This document shows positions 9,354 to 18,098 of a DNA stretch of 64,000 nucleotides, in pieces (within the stretch, counting starts at the first letter, position 1; each line of letters opens with the position of its first letter). A program made the translations under genes and the position numbers. The DNA lies in assembly GCA_902574215.1 (NCBI GenBank), contig CACGMR010000001.1, positions 62,001-126,000 on the forward strand, given 5' to 3'. The DNA is from an uncultured Pelagibacteraceae bacterium. GTDB taxonomy: Bacteria; Pseudomonadota; Alphaproteobacteria; Pelagibacterales; Pelagibacteraceae. The notes below the pieces were generated by a model, which was given only the letters and a program-made list of their open reading frames with translations, searched no databases and was not told the origin of the DNA.

Positions 9354-9390
9354 TTCAATTTTAACAAACGAATACAGTTATATTATTTTA

Positions 9391-10179
9391 TTGATGGTTT
9401 TAACAGCGATACCCGTTGGTTTTGTTGCTGGATTATTTGGTATTGGCGGAGGGTTGATAACTGTTCCTTTTTTATATTTTATTTTTGGTTCTTTAGAAAT
9501 AGATCCTCAGTATGTTATGCACCTTGCAGTAGGAACTTCCTTTGCAATTATAATACCAACATCTACTGTTTCAGTTTTAACACATCATAAATTTAAAGCG
9601 GTTGATTTTGATATTGTAAAAAACTATGGTTTGTTTGTTGTGCTGGGAGTTATTGTTGGTACAGCTTTTGCAGCTTCTTTAAAAACTAAATCCTTAGTTT
9701 TATTTTTTTCTATAATGATATTATTTTTAGGAATTTACTTACTTTTAATAAAAGAAAAGGAACAAAACATAATTGTTAAAATGAAATTACATCTAAAAGT
9801 TATTCTTGGTTTTCTTGTTGGGTTTATATCTGCTCCCATGGGTATAGGAGGGGCCGTAATGAATGTTCCTATCCTTAAGTTTTTTGGTTATTCAATAAAT
9901 AAAGCCATTGGAAGTGCAGCAGCAATAGGTTTTTTAATTGCTCTTTTTGGAGCAATAGGTTTTTTAATTTCAGGAAATTATTTAAATTCAAGTCTTCCAC
10001 TAAGCATTGGTTTTATAAATATCCCTGCTTTTTTAATTTTCATACCGATCACAACTTTTATGGCTCGGATAGGAGCTAAAACAGTTCATAGTATTGATAA
10101 GAATAAAATTAGTAAGTTTTTTGGAATTTTTCTTTTAGTGGTTTCGATTAAATTTTTTTACGAATACTTAAAATTATAA
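9391..10179 (+). CDS. TauE/SafE-type sulfite exporter family permease
   Basis: A 262-residue inner-membrane protein with about eight helices and two copies of the family signature: GLFGIGGGLITVPFL near the N-terminus and PMGIGGAVMNVPIL in the second half. Family members export sulfite, sulfoacetate or other organosulfur anions. The substrate is not readable here. The start is uncertain: TTG at 9391 and ATG at 9394 are adjacent, no ribosome binding site is obvious, and the frame remains open upstream to 9340, so a few more residues of the first helix may be translated from a non-ATG codon. Confidence 0.87.
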   Translation: MMVLTAIPVGFVAGLFGIGGGLITVPFLYFIFGSLEIDPQYVMHLAVGTSFAIIIPTSTVSVLTHHKFKAVDFDIVKNYGLFVVLGVIVGTAFAASLKTKSLVLFFSIMILFLGIYLLLIKEKEQNIIVKMKLHLKVILGFLVGFISAPMGIGGAVMNVPILKFFGYSINKAIGSAAAIGFLIALFGAIGFLISGNYLNSSLPLSIGFINIPAFLIFIPITTFMARIGAKTVHSIDKNKISKFFGIFLLVVSIKFFYEYLKL

Positions 10180-10184
10180 CAAGC

Positions 10185-10222
10185 AAAAAAAAGAGGTGAC
10201 TTCAGTCTCCCTCCATCACCTC
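10185..10222 (-). terminator. Intrinsic terminator pointing left
   Basis: Read on the minus strand, GAGGTGA (10222-10216), a 16-base loop and TCACCTC (10199-10193) form a 7-bp stem followed by eight T (10192-10185). On the plus strand the T-run is missing after the hairpin, so it suits minus-strand transcripts. No annotated minus-strand gene ends here. Confidence 0.55.
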
Positions 10223-10257
10223 ACGATTCAAAAATAGTTGATTCTCGTAAATTTAAT
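10185..10257 (-). ncRNA. Candidate small RNA ending at the 10.2 kb terminator
   Basis: A minus-strand terminator without an upstream gene implies a short transcript. A possible promoter lies just upstream on the minus strand: TTGTTA (10293-10288), an 18-base spacer and TATTAA (10269-10264). This would start an RNA of about 73 nt near 10257 that ends in the hairpin plus U-run. No open frame of useful length is present in it. The rest of the 10180-10394 gap holds nothing else I can name. This is inference from two weak signals that agree. Confidence 0.3.
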
Positions 10258-10394
10258 TAACACTTAATAGTTGTAAATATATTTTATTAACAAATTTAAG
10301 TAGTAACAATCTAAAGTTGTATTTAGATTTTTGAAAAACTCAATTTAGCCACACATCATATTTAGGGTTTTAATACTAATTGATACTTTAAAAC

Positions 10395-11498
10395 ATGGTT
10401 TCAATAAAAGACATTAATAAAAAAATTAAAAAAAATTTATTTGATCCATTAGATAAATCAAAAAATAAATTCTCCTCTTTACTAAATAATATTAAAAAAA
10501 ACAAAGTTAAAAAAGATCTGGCACTACAAAAGCAATTAGAAAAAGAAAAAAAAAGAGATTTAATTTTAGAAAAAAAATTAGCGAAAAAAGCTAAACAAGA
10601 TGAATTAAAAGAAGAGAGAAAGAAACTTCTTTTTCAAAAAAAATTAATCATTGAAAATGAAAAGCAAGAAAAAAAGAATGAAGAGAAAAGACAAAAAATA
10701 GAAGCTCAGAGAATTAAAATAGAACAGAAAAAAATTAAAGACGAAGAAACTAGAAAACTTAGAGAGGAAGCCAGAAAACTTAAAGAAGAAGATTTAAGGC
10801 AAAAAATGTTAGAGAGACAAAGAATTAGAGAAGAAAATATTAAAATTAAAGAGGAAGAATTAAAAAATAAAGAACTAGAGGCTCAAAAGAGAAGAGACGA
10901 AAAAGAAAAAGAAAGACAAGAAAAAATAAGATTAAAAGAAATTGAAAGTAAAAATAGATTTGAGGAAGAACAAAGATTAAGAGAGGCAGCTAGGAAGCTG
11001 AAATATGAGCAAGAAAAACTTAAAGAAATGGAAGAAAGATTAAGAGATCTAGAAACTGAAAGACAGCAGGAAATTCAAAGACAAATTTTAAAAGAGGAGG
11101 CTGAGCAAAGAGCCAAGGAAGAGGAATTAAGAAACAAAGAAAAAGAACTTAAAGAAGCTGAACGTGAGAGAATAAATAATGAAAATGAAAGGCGTCAAAG
11201 AGAAAGAGAATTGAAAATAGAGGAGGAAAGACAAAAAAGAATTGAAGAAGAAAACGAAAGGATCAGATTAGCTGAAGAAGCTCAAAAAGAGAGAATTGAA
11301 GAGGAAAATAGGCGTATGAAAGAATGGGAGAAAAAATTTGATGAAGAACAACGACTAAAAGAGGAGGAATTAGTTAGAAAGTTTTATAGCGATGAAACAC
11401 CTGAGCAAGAAAACAATCAGTATGGTGATAATTTAGAAACTAAAGCTGATAACGATAATTTAGAAAATAAAAACGACGAAGATAATTTAAAAAATTAA
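10395..11498 (+). CDS. Long charged coiled-coil protein
   Basis: A 367-residue protein of which residues 40-335 are almost uninterrupted Lys, Arg, Glu, Gln and Leu/Ile in heptad-like order (for example KEEDLRQKMLERQRIREEN), expected to form one long single alpha-helix or coiled coil of about 40 nm. The last 30 residues are Asn/Asp-rich with a repeat of the type DNLExKxDxDNLEN. There is no signal peptide or membrane helix. Low-complexity helices of this type resemble many unrelated proteins, so no function can be assigned. It ends four bases into the convergent phosphohexomutase gene. Confidence 0.75.
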   Translation: MVSIKDINKKIKKNLFDPLDKSKNKFSSLLNNIKKNKVKKDLALQKQLEKEKKRDLILEKKLAKKAKQDELKEERKKLLFQKKLIIENEKQEKKNEEKRQKIEAQRIKIEQKKIKDEETRKLREEARKLKEEDLRQKMLERQRIREENIKIKEEELKNKELEAQKRRDEKEKERQEKIRLKEIESKNRFEEEQRLREAARKLKYEQEKLKEMEERLRDLETERQQEIQRQILKEEAEQRAKEEELRNKEKELKEAERERINNENERRQRERELKIEEERQKRIEEENERIRLAEEAQKERIEEENRRMKEWEKKFDEEQRLKEEELVRKFYSDETPEQENNQYGDNLETKADNDNLENKNDEDNLKN

Positions 11499-12949
11499 AT
11501 TTTCTGATCATATTCACCGACCTTACCAGTTTTTTGCAGCAAATCGTCAATAAAATCAAAGATTTTTTTCTTTCTTTCATCTGATGTTGGGCTTTCAGTG
11601 ACAATAACTAAAGATGGCTTGTTTGAAGAAGCTCTTATAAGCCCCCAAGAACCATCTTCAAATGAAAACCTGACTCCATTAACAGTTAAAATATCATTAA
11701 TAACTTGACCATCTATTTCAGTTTTCTTTTCTTTTAAATTTTCAATTTGCTTTACTAGCTCTTCAACAACAATATACTTTTCTTCATCTTTGCAAAAAGG
11801 TGCCATTGTTGGTGTTTGAAATGTGTTAGGTAATTCACTAATAATTTCACTCATTTTTTTATTTTGATTATCTAGTAAGTGACATACTTGAATTGCTGAA
11901 TTTATACCATCATCATATCCAAAACCTAGTGGCTGATTGAAAAAAAAATGTCCACTTTTTTCAAATCCAGCTAAAGCTTTTTCAGTGTTAACTTTTCGTT
12001 TAATATGAGAATGACCTGTTTTCCAATAAATAGTTTCACAATTATTTTCTAATAAAATCTTATCTTTTGAATATAGACCCGTTGATTTTACATCAACTAC
12101 AAACTTTGAATTTTTATGTTTGCTTGATAAATTTCTAGCAATTAGAAGACCAATTTTATCTGAAAATATTTCATTACCTTTATTATCAATAACCCCAACT
12201 CTATCTCCATCACCATCAAATCCAAAACCTATATCAGCATTGTTTTCTTTAACCGCTCTAGCTATTTCATGAAGCATTTCCAGATCCTCTGGGTTTGGAT
12301 TGTATTTAGGAAAATTCCAATCGAGGTTACAATCTAACTCTATTACCTCACATCCAATACCTATTAGAATATCTGGGGCAAAAACACCTGCTGTTCCATT
12401 TCCACAAGCCACAACAGCTTTTATTTTTTTTTTAATTTTATTTTTACTAATTAAATCTTCCTTATAAATTTTATCAAAATTTTTTATTTGTTTTTCACCA
12501 CCTTCACCTTTTATAAATTTTTCATTTAAAGTAATTTCTTTTAATTCCTTCATTTCTTCAGGTGCATGAGTTAGTCCTTTTTTGATTCCCATTTTCACAC
12601 CAGTCCAACCATTTTCATTGTGGCTTGCTGTTATCATTGCAACTGCATCTGCATCTAAATTAAATTGTGCAAAATAAACCATGGGGGATAACGATAGGCC
12701 AATATCTTCTATATTGCATCCTGTAGATATTAATCCTTTTTTAAGAGCTTTTTTTATTTCCTCACTATAAGAACGATAATCATGGCCTACTATGATTCTA
12801 GGATTATCTTTTTTGGTATGTATTTTTATCTGTGTTCCAAGGCCTTTTCCTAGATTCTCTATTCCTAATTGGTTTATGTCTTTCTCATACAACCATCGGG
12901 CATCATATTCTCTAAAACCATAGGGATCTATTTTTAAATTTTGGCTCAT
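11495..12949 (-). CDS. manB: Phosphomannomutase/phosphoglucomutase
   Basis: A 484-residue alpha-D-phosphohexomutase of the AlgC/ManB type that interconverts hexose 1- and 6-phosphates for nucleotide-sugar synthesis. The catalytic phosphoserine loop is MITASHNENGW (near residue 105; E replaces the usual P after N). The metal-binding loop is GFGFDGDGDRVGVID (near residue 240), and the sugar-binding loop GFEKSGHFFF is near residue 330. The C-terminal phosphate-binding segment with RASSNKPSLVI closes the protein. In this genome it probably feeds GDP-mannose or glucose-1-P derived surface sugars. The symbol is a family-level choice (manB/algC). Confidence 0.88.
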   Translation of the reverse strand: MSQNLKIDPYGFREYDARWLYEKDINQLGIENLGKGLGTQIKIHTKKDNPRIIVGHDYRSYSEEIKKALKKGLISTGCNIEDIGLSLSPMVYFAQFNLDADAVAMITASHNENGWTGVKMGIKKGLTHAPEEMKELKEITLNEKFIKGEGGEKQIKNFDKIYKEDLISKNKIKKKIKAVVACGNGTAGVFAPDILIGIGCEVIELDCNLDWNFPKYNPNPEDLEMLHEIARAVKENNADIGFGFDGDGDRVGVIDNKGNEIFSDKIGLLIARNLSSKHKNSKFVVDVKSTGLYSKDKILLENNCETIYWKTGHSHIKRKVNTEKALAGFEKSGHFFFNQPLGFGYDDGINSAIQVCHLLDNQNKKMSEIISELPNTFQTPTMAPFCKDEEKYIVVEELVKQIENLKEKKTEIDGQVINDILTVNGVRFSFEDGSWGLIRASSNKPSLVIVTESPTSDERKKKIFDFIDDLLQKTGKVGEYDQKI

Positions 12950-13057
12950 TAGTTACTTACTTACTGTTTATTATGTTAATTTCTTGAAATTATTGTAATT
13001 TTTTTATTGATATTCATATTGTCGCGTTCTATAAATGTTCCATTGATTAAACGTTTA

Positions 13058-13097
13058 TTTAGTATACTAAATTAAAGCGCCTACAACATATAGTTGT
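13058..13097 (+). promoter_or_regulatory. Two palindromes upstream of nrdA (candidate NrdR sites)
   Basis: TTTAGTATACTAAA (13058-13071) is a perfect 14-base palindrome. ACAAC-ATATA-GTTGT (13083-13097) is a 5+5 inverted repeat overlapping the -35 box of nrdA. The second resembles the AC-rich/AT-centre form of NrdR boxes. The centres are about 25 bp apart, not the usual 31-32, so identity with NrdR boxes is only a suggestion. Confidence 0.4.
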
Positions 13098-13122
13098 TTT
13101 CGCCTAAATAACAAAATATATT
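13094..13122 (+). promoter_or_regulatory. Promoter of nrdAB, leaderless
   Basis: TTGTTT (13094-13099), 17-base spacer, TATATT (13117-13122). The predicted start site, 7-8 bases later, coincides with the nrdA ATG at 13130. No ribosome binding site is present. The -35 box overlaps the ACAAC/GTTGT inverted repeat, a good position for repression. Confidence 0.55.
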
Positions 13123-13129
13123 AAAAATT

Positions 13130-15070
13130 ATGAATAAGATTCTCTCCCAGGCCCTCAAAAAAGCTGTCTCTGAATATAGCCCAGAAGTTAAAGAAGTTTC
13201 AAAAGGTAATAGACCAGATCTTTTTTCATTAAACAATGAAACAGAACTTTTTCAAAACGATAAAGGTATCATAATTAAAATTGATAGATCAAAAGACTCA
13301 AACTTAACTGATTTTGGAAAAGCAACTTTGAAAGATAGATATCTTGGTCCAAATGAATCTTATCAAGACTTGTTTGCAAGAGTGGCCAGCACATATTCAG
13401 ATGACAATTTGCATGCACAAAGAATTTATAACTATATCAGTAACCTTTGGTTTATGCCTGCAACACCAGTTTTATCAAATGGTGGAACAAAGAGAGGTTT
13501 ACCAATTTCATGTTTTTTAAATGAAGCTTCAGACAGCTTAGGTGGAATTTTAGATCTTTGGAGTGAGAATGTTTGGCTTGCTGCTAAAGGTGGTGGTATT
13601 GGAAGTTATTGGGGTAATTTAAGATCTATTGGAGAAAAAATTGGAAAAGTTGGAAAAACTTCTGGAATAATTCCATTTATTAAAGTTATGGACTCATTGA
13701 CTATGGCAATCAGCCAAGGTTCATTAAGAAGAGGATCAGCAGCTTGTTATCTTCCAATCGATCATCCTGAGATCGAAGAATTTATAGAGATGAGAAGACC
13801 CACAGGCGGAGACCCAAATAGAAAAGCACTAAATCTACATCATGGTGTTTTAGTTTCTGATGCATTTATGAGAGCAGTTGAAACTGACGAGCAATGGGCA
13901 TTAAAAAGTCCTGCTGACGGAACTATACAACAAACTATTTCAGCAAGAAATTTATGGATAAGATTATTAACTGCAAGAATTGAAACAGGAGAACCTTATA
14001 TTATTTATATTGATACTGTTAATAGACAAATTCCACAGCACCACAAGTTAGCAAACCTTACAGTTAAAACTTCTAACTTGTGCAGTGAGATAACTTTACC
14101 TACAGGAATTGATAAAGATGGAAGAGACAGAACTGCAGTATGTTGTTTATCTTCCTTAAATTTAGAAAAGTATGATGAATGGAAAAATGATCCAGATATG
14201 ATTAGTGATGTGATGAGATTTTTAGACAATGTCTTATCTGATTTCATTAATAAAGCTCCTGATCAGTTTAAAGATGCAAAATATTCAGCAGAAAGAGAAA
14301 GAAGTGTTGGTTTAGGTGTAATGGGCTTTCACTCATTCTTACAAAAAAATAGAATTCCTCTTGAGTCAGTAATGGCAAAATCATGGAATAAAAAAATATT
14401 TAAAAATATTGATGAAAAAGTAAATCAAGCATCCAAAGACTTGGCTGAAGAAAGAGGGGCTTGTCCAGATGCAGCTGAGTATGGCTATAAGGAAAGATTT
14501 TCAAACAAAACAGCAATAGCTCCAACAGCTTCTATCTCAATTATTTGTGGTGGAGCATCTCCAGGAGTAGAACCTATTGCAGCAAACAGTTATACACACA
14601 AAACTTTGTCAGGATCTTTCAATGTTAGAAATAGATATTTAGAAGAAATATTACAAAATCATGGTAAAAACGATGACGAAACATGGTCTACAATCACTAC
14701 TAATCAAGGATCTGTTAGTCATCTAGATTTCTTAACTGATTTAGAAAAAGATGTATTTAAAACAGCATTTGAGCTTAATCAAAATTGGATAATTGAACTG
14801 AGTGGGGATAGAACACCTTATATTTCCCAAGCTCAATCGGTAAATTTATTTTTACCAGCAGATGTTCATAAAAAGGAATTACATAAAATTCATTTTGATG
14901 CATGGAAGAAAGGCTTAAAGAGCCTTTATTACTGTAGATCAAAATCAATTCAAAGAGCTGAAAATATTAATGATGCTAAATCAACTGATATCACAGCAAA
15001 TGTTTATAAATCTAAAAATCAACAATCTAACGAGCAGCCAGAGTACGAGGAGTGTTTATCATGTCAGTAG
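13130..15070 (+). CDS. nrdA: Ribonucleotide reductase alpha subunit, class I
   Basis: The catalytic subunit that reduces ribonucleotides to deoxyribonucleotides. The loop TPVLSNGGTKRGLPISC holds the first redox cysteine (about residue 127), and SNLCSEITLP near residue 315 holds the thiyl-radical cysteine with N and E neighbours. The barrel segment TAIAPTASISIICGGASPGVEP (split here) is typical, and the C-terminal tail ECLSCQ carries the CxxC pair that reloads the active site. At 646 residues there is no N-terminal ATP-cone, so dATP overall-activity control is probably absent from this subunit. nrdB overlaps its last ten bases. Confidence 0.95.
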   Translation: MNKILSQALKKAVSEYSPEVKEVSKGNRPDLFSLNNETELFQNDKGIIIKIDRSKDSNLTDFGKATLKDRYLGPNESYQDLFARVASTYSDDNLHAQRIYNYISNLWFMPATPVLSNGGTKRGLPISCFLNEASDSLGGILDLWSENVWLAAKGGGIGSYWGNLRSIGEKIGKVGKTSGIIPFIKVMDSLTMAISQGSLRRGSAACYLPIDHPEIEEFIEMRRPTGGDPNRKALNLHHGVLVSDAFMRAVETDEQWALKSPADGTIQQTISARNLWIRLLTARIETGEPYIIYIDTVNRQIPQHHKLANLTVKTSNLCSEITLPTGIDKDGRDRTAVCCLSSLNLEKYDEWKNDPDMISDVMRFLDNVLSDFINKAPDQFKDAKYSAERERSVGLGVMGFHSFLQKNRIPLESVMAKSWNKKIFKNIDEKVNQASKDLAEERGACPDAAEYGYKERFSNKTAIAPTASISIICGGASPGVEPIAANSYTHKTLSGSFNVRNRYLEEILQNHGKNDDETWSTITTNQGSVSHLDFLTDLEKDVFKTAFELNQNWIIELSGDRTPYISQAQSVNLFLPADVHKKELHKIHFDAWKKGLKSLYYCRSKSIQRAENINDAKSTDITANVYKSKNQQSNEQPEYEECLSCQ

Positions 15071-16068
15071 CAGAAAAAATTAATAAAGAGATTATTCAAC
15101 CAAAAAAAATGGGTTTATTAGTAGAGAACCCAGTTTATAAACCTTTTAGATATCCATGGTGTTATGATGCATGGTTAACTCAGCAAAGAATTCATTGGTT
15201 GCCAGAAGAAGTTCCTTTAGGAGATGATGTTAGAGATTGGCAAAAAAATTTGTCTCAACCAGAAAAAAATTTATTAACTCAAATCTTTAGATTTTTCACT
15301 CAAGCAGATGTAGAGGTTAATAATTGTTATTTAAGACATTACACAACCGTATTTAAACCAACAGAAGTATTAATGATGATGACAGCATTTGCTGCAATGG
15401 AAACAGTTCATGTAGCAGCATATTCTCATCTTCTTGATACGATTGGTATGCCTGAATCGGAATACTCAGCTTTCATGAAATACAAAGAGATGAAAGACAA
15501 GTACGATTACATGCAGGGTTTCAATGTAAATTCTAAAGAGGATATAGCAAAAACAGTTGCAGTGTTTAGTGCTTTTACAGAAGGATTGCAGTTGTTTGCA
15601 AGTTTTGCAATTTTATTAAATTTTCCAAGACACAATAAAATGAAAGGAATGGGTCAGATAGTTACTTGGTCTGTAAGAGATGAAACGCTTCATTGTAATT
15701 CTATGATCAGAATTTTTAAGGAGTTTATAAAAGAAAATCCTGAAATCTGGACACCTAAACTTAAAAAAGAACTTTATGAAGCTTGTAGAATAATTGTTGA
15801 GCATGAAGACGCTTTTATTGATTTAGCTTTTGAAATGGGTCCAATGGAAGGTTTAACTGCTCAAGAAGTTAAAGATTACATTAGGTTCATTGCGAATAGA
15901 AGACTTATTCAATTAGGATTAGAACCAATTTATGAAATTGAAAAAAATCCACTAACTTGGTTGGATACAATGCTTAATGCAGTTGAGCATATGAATTTCT
16001 TCGAAGGTAGAGCGACCGAATATTCTAAAGCATCAACCCAAGGTACTTGGGCAGAAGCTTTTAGTTAA
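15061..16068 (+). CDS. nrdB: Ribonucleotide reductase beta subunit, class I
   Basis: The radical-generating partner of NrdA. Diiron ligands are visible in order: ADVEVNN, METVH, FTEGLQ and RDETLH. The tyrosine four residues after the ExxH His (ETVHVAAY) is in the place of the E. coli radical tyrosine, so a tyrosyl-radical enzyme is likely. The start at 15061 is chosen over an upstream GTG at 15052 because GAGGAG (15047-15052) lies eight bases before this ATG. 335 residues, no ATP-cone. It is translationally coupled to nrdA by overlap. Confidence 0.95.
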   Translation: MSVAEKINKEIIQPKKMGLLVENPVYKPFRYPWCYDAWLTQQRIHWLPEEVPLGDDVRDWQKNLSQPEKNLLTQIFRFFTQADVEVNNCYLRHYTTVFKPTEVLMMMTAFAAMETVHVAAYSHLLDTIGMPESEYSAFMKYKEMKDKYDYMQGFNVNSKEDIAKTVAVFSAFTEGLQLFASFAILLNFPRHNKMKGMGQIVTWSVRDETLHCNSMIRIFKEFIKENPEIWTPKLKKELYEACRIIVEHEDAFIDLAFEMGPMEGLTAQEVKDYIRFIANRRLIQLGLEPIYEIEKNPLTWLDTMLNAVEHMNFFEGRATEYSKASTQGTWAEAFS

Positions 16069-16077
16069 AAAATAAGA

Positions 16078-17202
16078 TTATCTCTGATTTAATTGCATCA
16101 CTTTTCGATGCTTATTACCTTTGTAGCTTGCTAAAGGTCTAATGAGTTTGTTTGCAGCGTGTTGCTCCATTATATGAGCAGACCAACCAGTAATTCTAGA
16201 AATTACGAATATTGGTGTGAAAAAGTCAGTTTCAAATCCCATTAAATGATAAGTGGGTCCTGTTGGATAGTCTACATTAGGATGTATATTTTTTTCTTTA
16301 ATCATTACTCTTTCAACAATATCGTAAATTTTCTCAAATTTTTTGTCTTTCTTTATTTTTGCAACTTTTGCAAAATATTTCCTCATAGTAGGAACTCTAG
16401 AGTCTCCTGATTTATAAACTCTATGCCCAAATCCCATTACAACTTCTTTATTTTTTAAGGCGTTATTAATCCATTTTAATGCATTTTCTGGTTTTTTAAT
16501 TTTATTCATCATATGCATAACCTCTTCATTTGCTCCACCATGAAGCGGACCTTTTAAACTAGCAATCGCCCCAGTTATCGCACCATGTATATCAGACAAG
16601 CTACTTGTAATTGTTCTTGCAGTGAAAGTTGAAACATTAAAACTATGCTCAGCATATAAAATTAAAGACACATCAAAAGCCTTAACAATTTCTTTTTGAG
16701 GAACTTTTCCAAAACACATATAGAAAAAATTTTCAGCAAAAGTTAAAGTTTTTTTAGGTTTAATTATTTTTTTTCCTTTTCTAATTCTATAAAATGCAGC
16801 CAAAGCAGTAGGCGTTTTTGCGAAAATTCTTAAAGCTTTTCTCATATTAGCCTCAGGTGAAGAATCTGTAGTTTCTTTATCTTCTAATCCCATCACACTT
16901 ACCGCAGTTCGTGCAACATCCATTGGATGAGATCGTTTAGGCATGTGTTTAATTATTTCATATAAATTTTTTGTAAGTTCTCTATTATTTTTCTCTTCTT
17001 TTTCAAATTGTCTAAGTTGAATGGTATTCGGTAGATCCTTATTTAAAATTAAATATGCAACTTCTTCAAATCTACAATATTCACATAAATCTTGAGCCGC
17101 GTAACCTCGATATGTAAGAGAATTAATTTCAGGCATAACTTTTGAAACTTCAGTTTCATCTACAACAATACCTAGTAAACCTTTTTTTATATCATCACTC
17201 AT
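16078..17202 (-). CDS. prpC: 2-methylcitrate synthase
   Basis: A 374-residue enzyme of the citrate synthase fold that condenses propionyl-CoA with oxaloacetate. Catalytic segments: LHGGANEEVM (His of the first site), GFGHRVYKSGDSR (second His) and the C-terminal DFFTPIFVISRITGW with the Asp. Its short length and place after prpD and prpB identify it as methylcitrate rather than the larger hexameric citrate synthase. It is the last gene of prpD-prpB-prpC and its ATG overlaps the prpB stop by one base. Confidence 0.9.
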   Translation of the reverse strand: MSDDIKKGLLGIVVDETEVSKVMPEINSLTYRGYAAQDLCEYCRFEEVAYLILNKDLPNTIQLRQFEKEEKNNRELTKNLYEIIKHMPKRSHPMDVARTAVSVMGLEDKETTDSSPEANMRKALRIFAKTPTALAAFYRIRKGKKIIKPKKTLTFAENFFYMCFGKVPQKEIVKAFDVSLILYAEHSFNVSTFTARTITSSLSDIHGAITGAIASLKGPLHGGANEEVMHMMNKIKKPENALKWINNALKNKEVVMGFGHRVYKSGDSRVPTMRKYFAKVAKIKKDKKFEKIYDIVERVMIKEKNIHPNVDYPTGPTYHLMGFETDFFTPIFVISRITGWSAHIMEQHAANKLIRPLASYKGNKHRKVMQLNQR

Positions 17203-18098
17203 TACTCATGTCCTTCTGTACTAAAATTATAAATTTTTTCATCTAACGAATTATATTTTTCGTAATCAACTAATTCATAAAGTCTTTTTCTAGATTGCAT
17301 TTTATCAATAATATTATTTTGGTGTCCATTTACATAAATGTCCCTTAAACCATCTTCTACATTTTTCATAGCTAATCTTTGTGTTGTTACAGGATAAATA
17401 ACAATATTATATCCAAAATTTTCTAATTCTTTATAGTTGAATAATTTAGATTTACCAAATTCAGTCATATTAGCTAATAAGTGACCAGGTAATTCTTTAC
17501 GAACTTTTTCAAAATCTTTTTCATCTTGAAGAGCTTCTGGGAATATAATCTCAGCACCTGCATCAATGTAGGATTTGCATCTTTCAATCATTTTATCAAT
17601 TCCTTCAACGCTTTTAGCATCTGAACGTGCAATAATTTTAAAATTTTGATCTTTTTTTGCTGCAACACATTCTTTAATTTTTTTAACCATAGCATCAGTT
17701 GAAATAAGTTCTTTATTATCAAGATGGCCACATCTTTTTCTCTCAATTTGATCTTCTAAATGAACTCCTGTTATTCCAAATTCTTCAAATGTTTCTATTG
17801 TTTCTTTACAAGATTTAAATCCTGTATCTATATCAACTATTGTTGGAAGATTAGTAACTCTAGAAATTAAATAAGATCTTGTGCTAACATCTTGCAGTGT
17901 TGTTAAACCAATATCAGGAAATCCAAGGTCATTAGCCATTACTCCACCAGATACATAAACCGCATCATATCCAATTTCTTCTATTAATTTTGCTGTGAGT
18001 GGATTATAAGCCCCAGGAACTCTTAATATTTTATTTGATTTTAATTTTTGATCAAAATCTAATCTTTTTTGACTTGGCTCTTTTTCAACAAAGTGCAT
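17202..18098 (-). CDS. prpB: 2-methylisocitrate lyase
   Basis: A 298-residue enzyme of the isocitrate lyase/PEP mutase superfamily, which cleaves 2-methylisocitrate to pyruvate and succinate. The active-site loop is KRCGHLDNKEL (near residue 120), and the metal-binding DIDTGF near residue 85 and EDQ motif just before KRCGH are in place. The size is that of PrpB and much shorter than isocitrate lyase. It sits in the middle of the prp operon with one-base overlaps on both sides. Confidence 0.93.
   Translation of the reverse strand: MHFVEKEPSQKRLDFDQKLKSNKILRVPGAYNPLTAKLIEEIGYDAVYVSGGVMANDLGFPDIGLTTLQDVSTRSYLISRVTNLPTIVDIDTGFKSCKETIETFEEFGITGVHLEDQIERKRCGHLDNKELISTDAMVKKIKECVAAKKDQNFKIIARSDAKSVEGIDKMIERCKSYIDAGAEIIFPEALQDEKDFEKVRKELPGHLLANMTEFGKSKLFNYKELENFGYNIVIYPVTTQRLAMKNVEDGLRDIYVNGHQNNIIDKMQSRKRLYELVDYEKYNSLDEKIYNFSTEGHE

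Noticed and set aside
15052..15060. GTG start of nrdB at 15052
   Set aside because: GAGGAG overlaps this codon and is correctly spaced for the ATG at 15061 instead.
16069..16077. Terminator between nrdB and prpC
   Set aside because: The nine-base gap is too short and no hairpin with T-run is evident.
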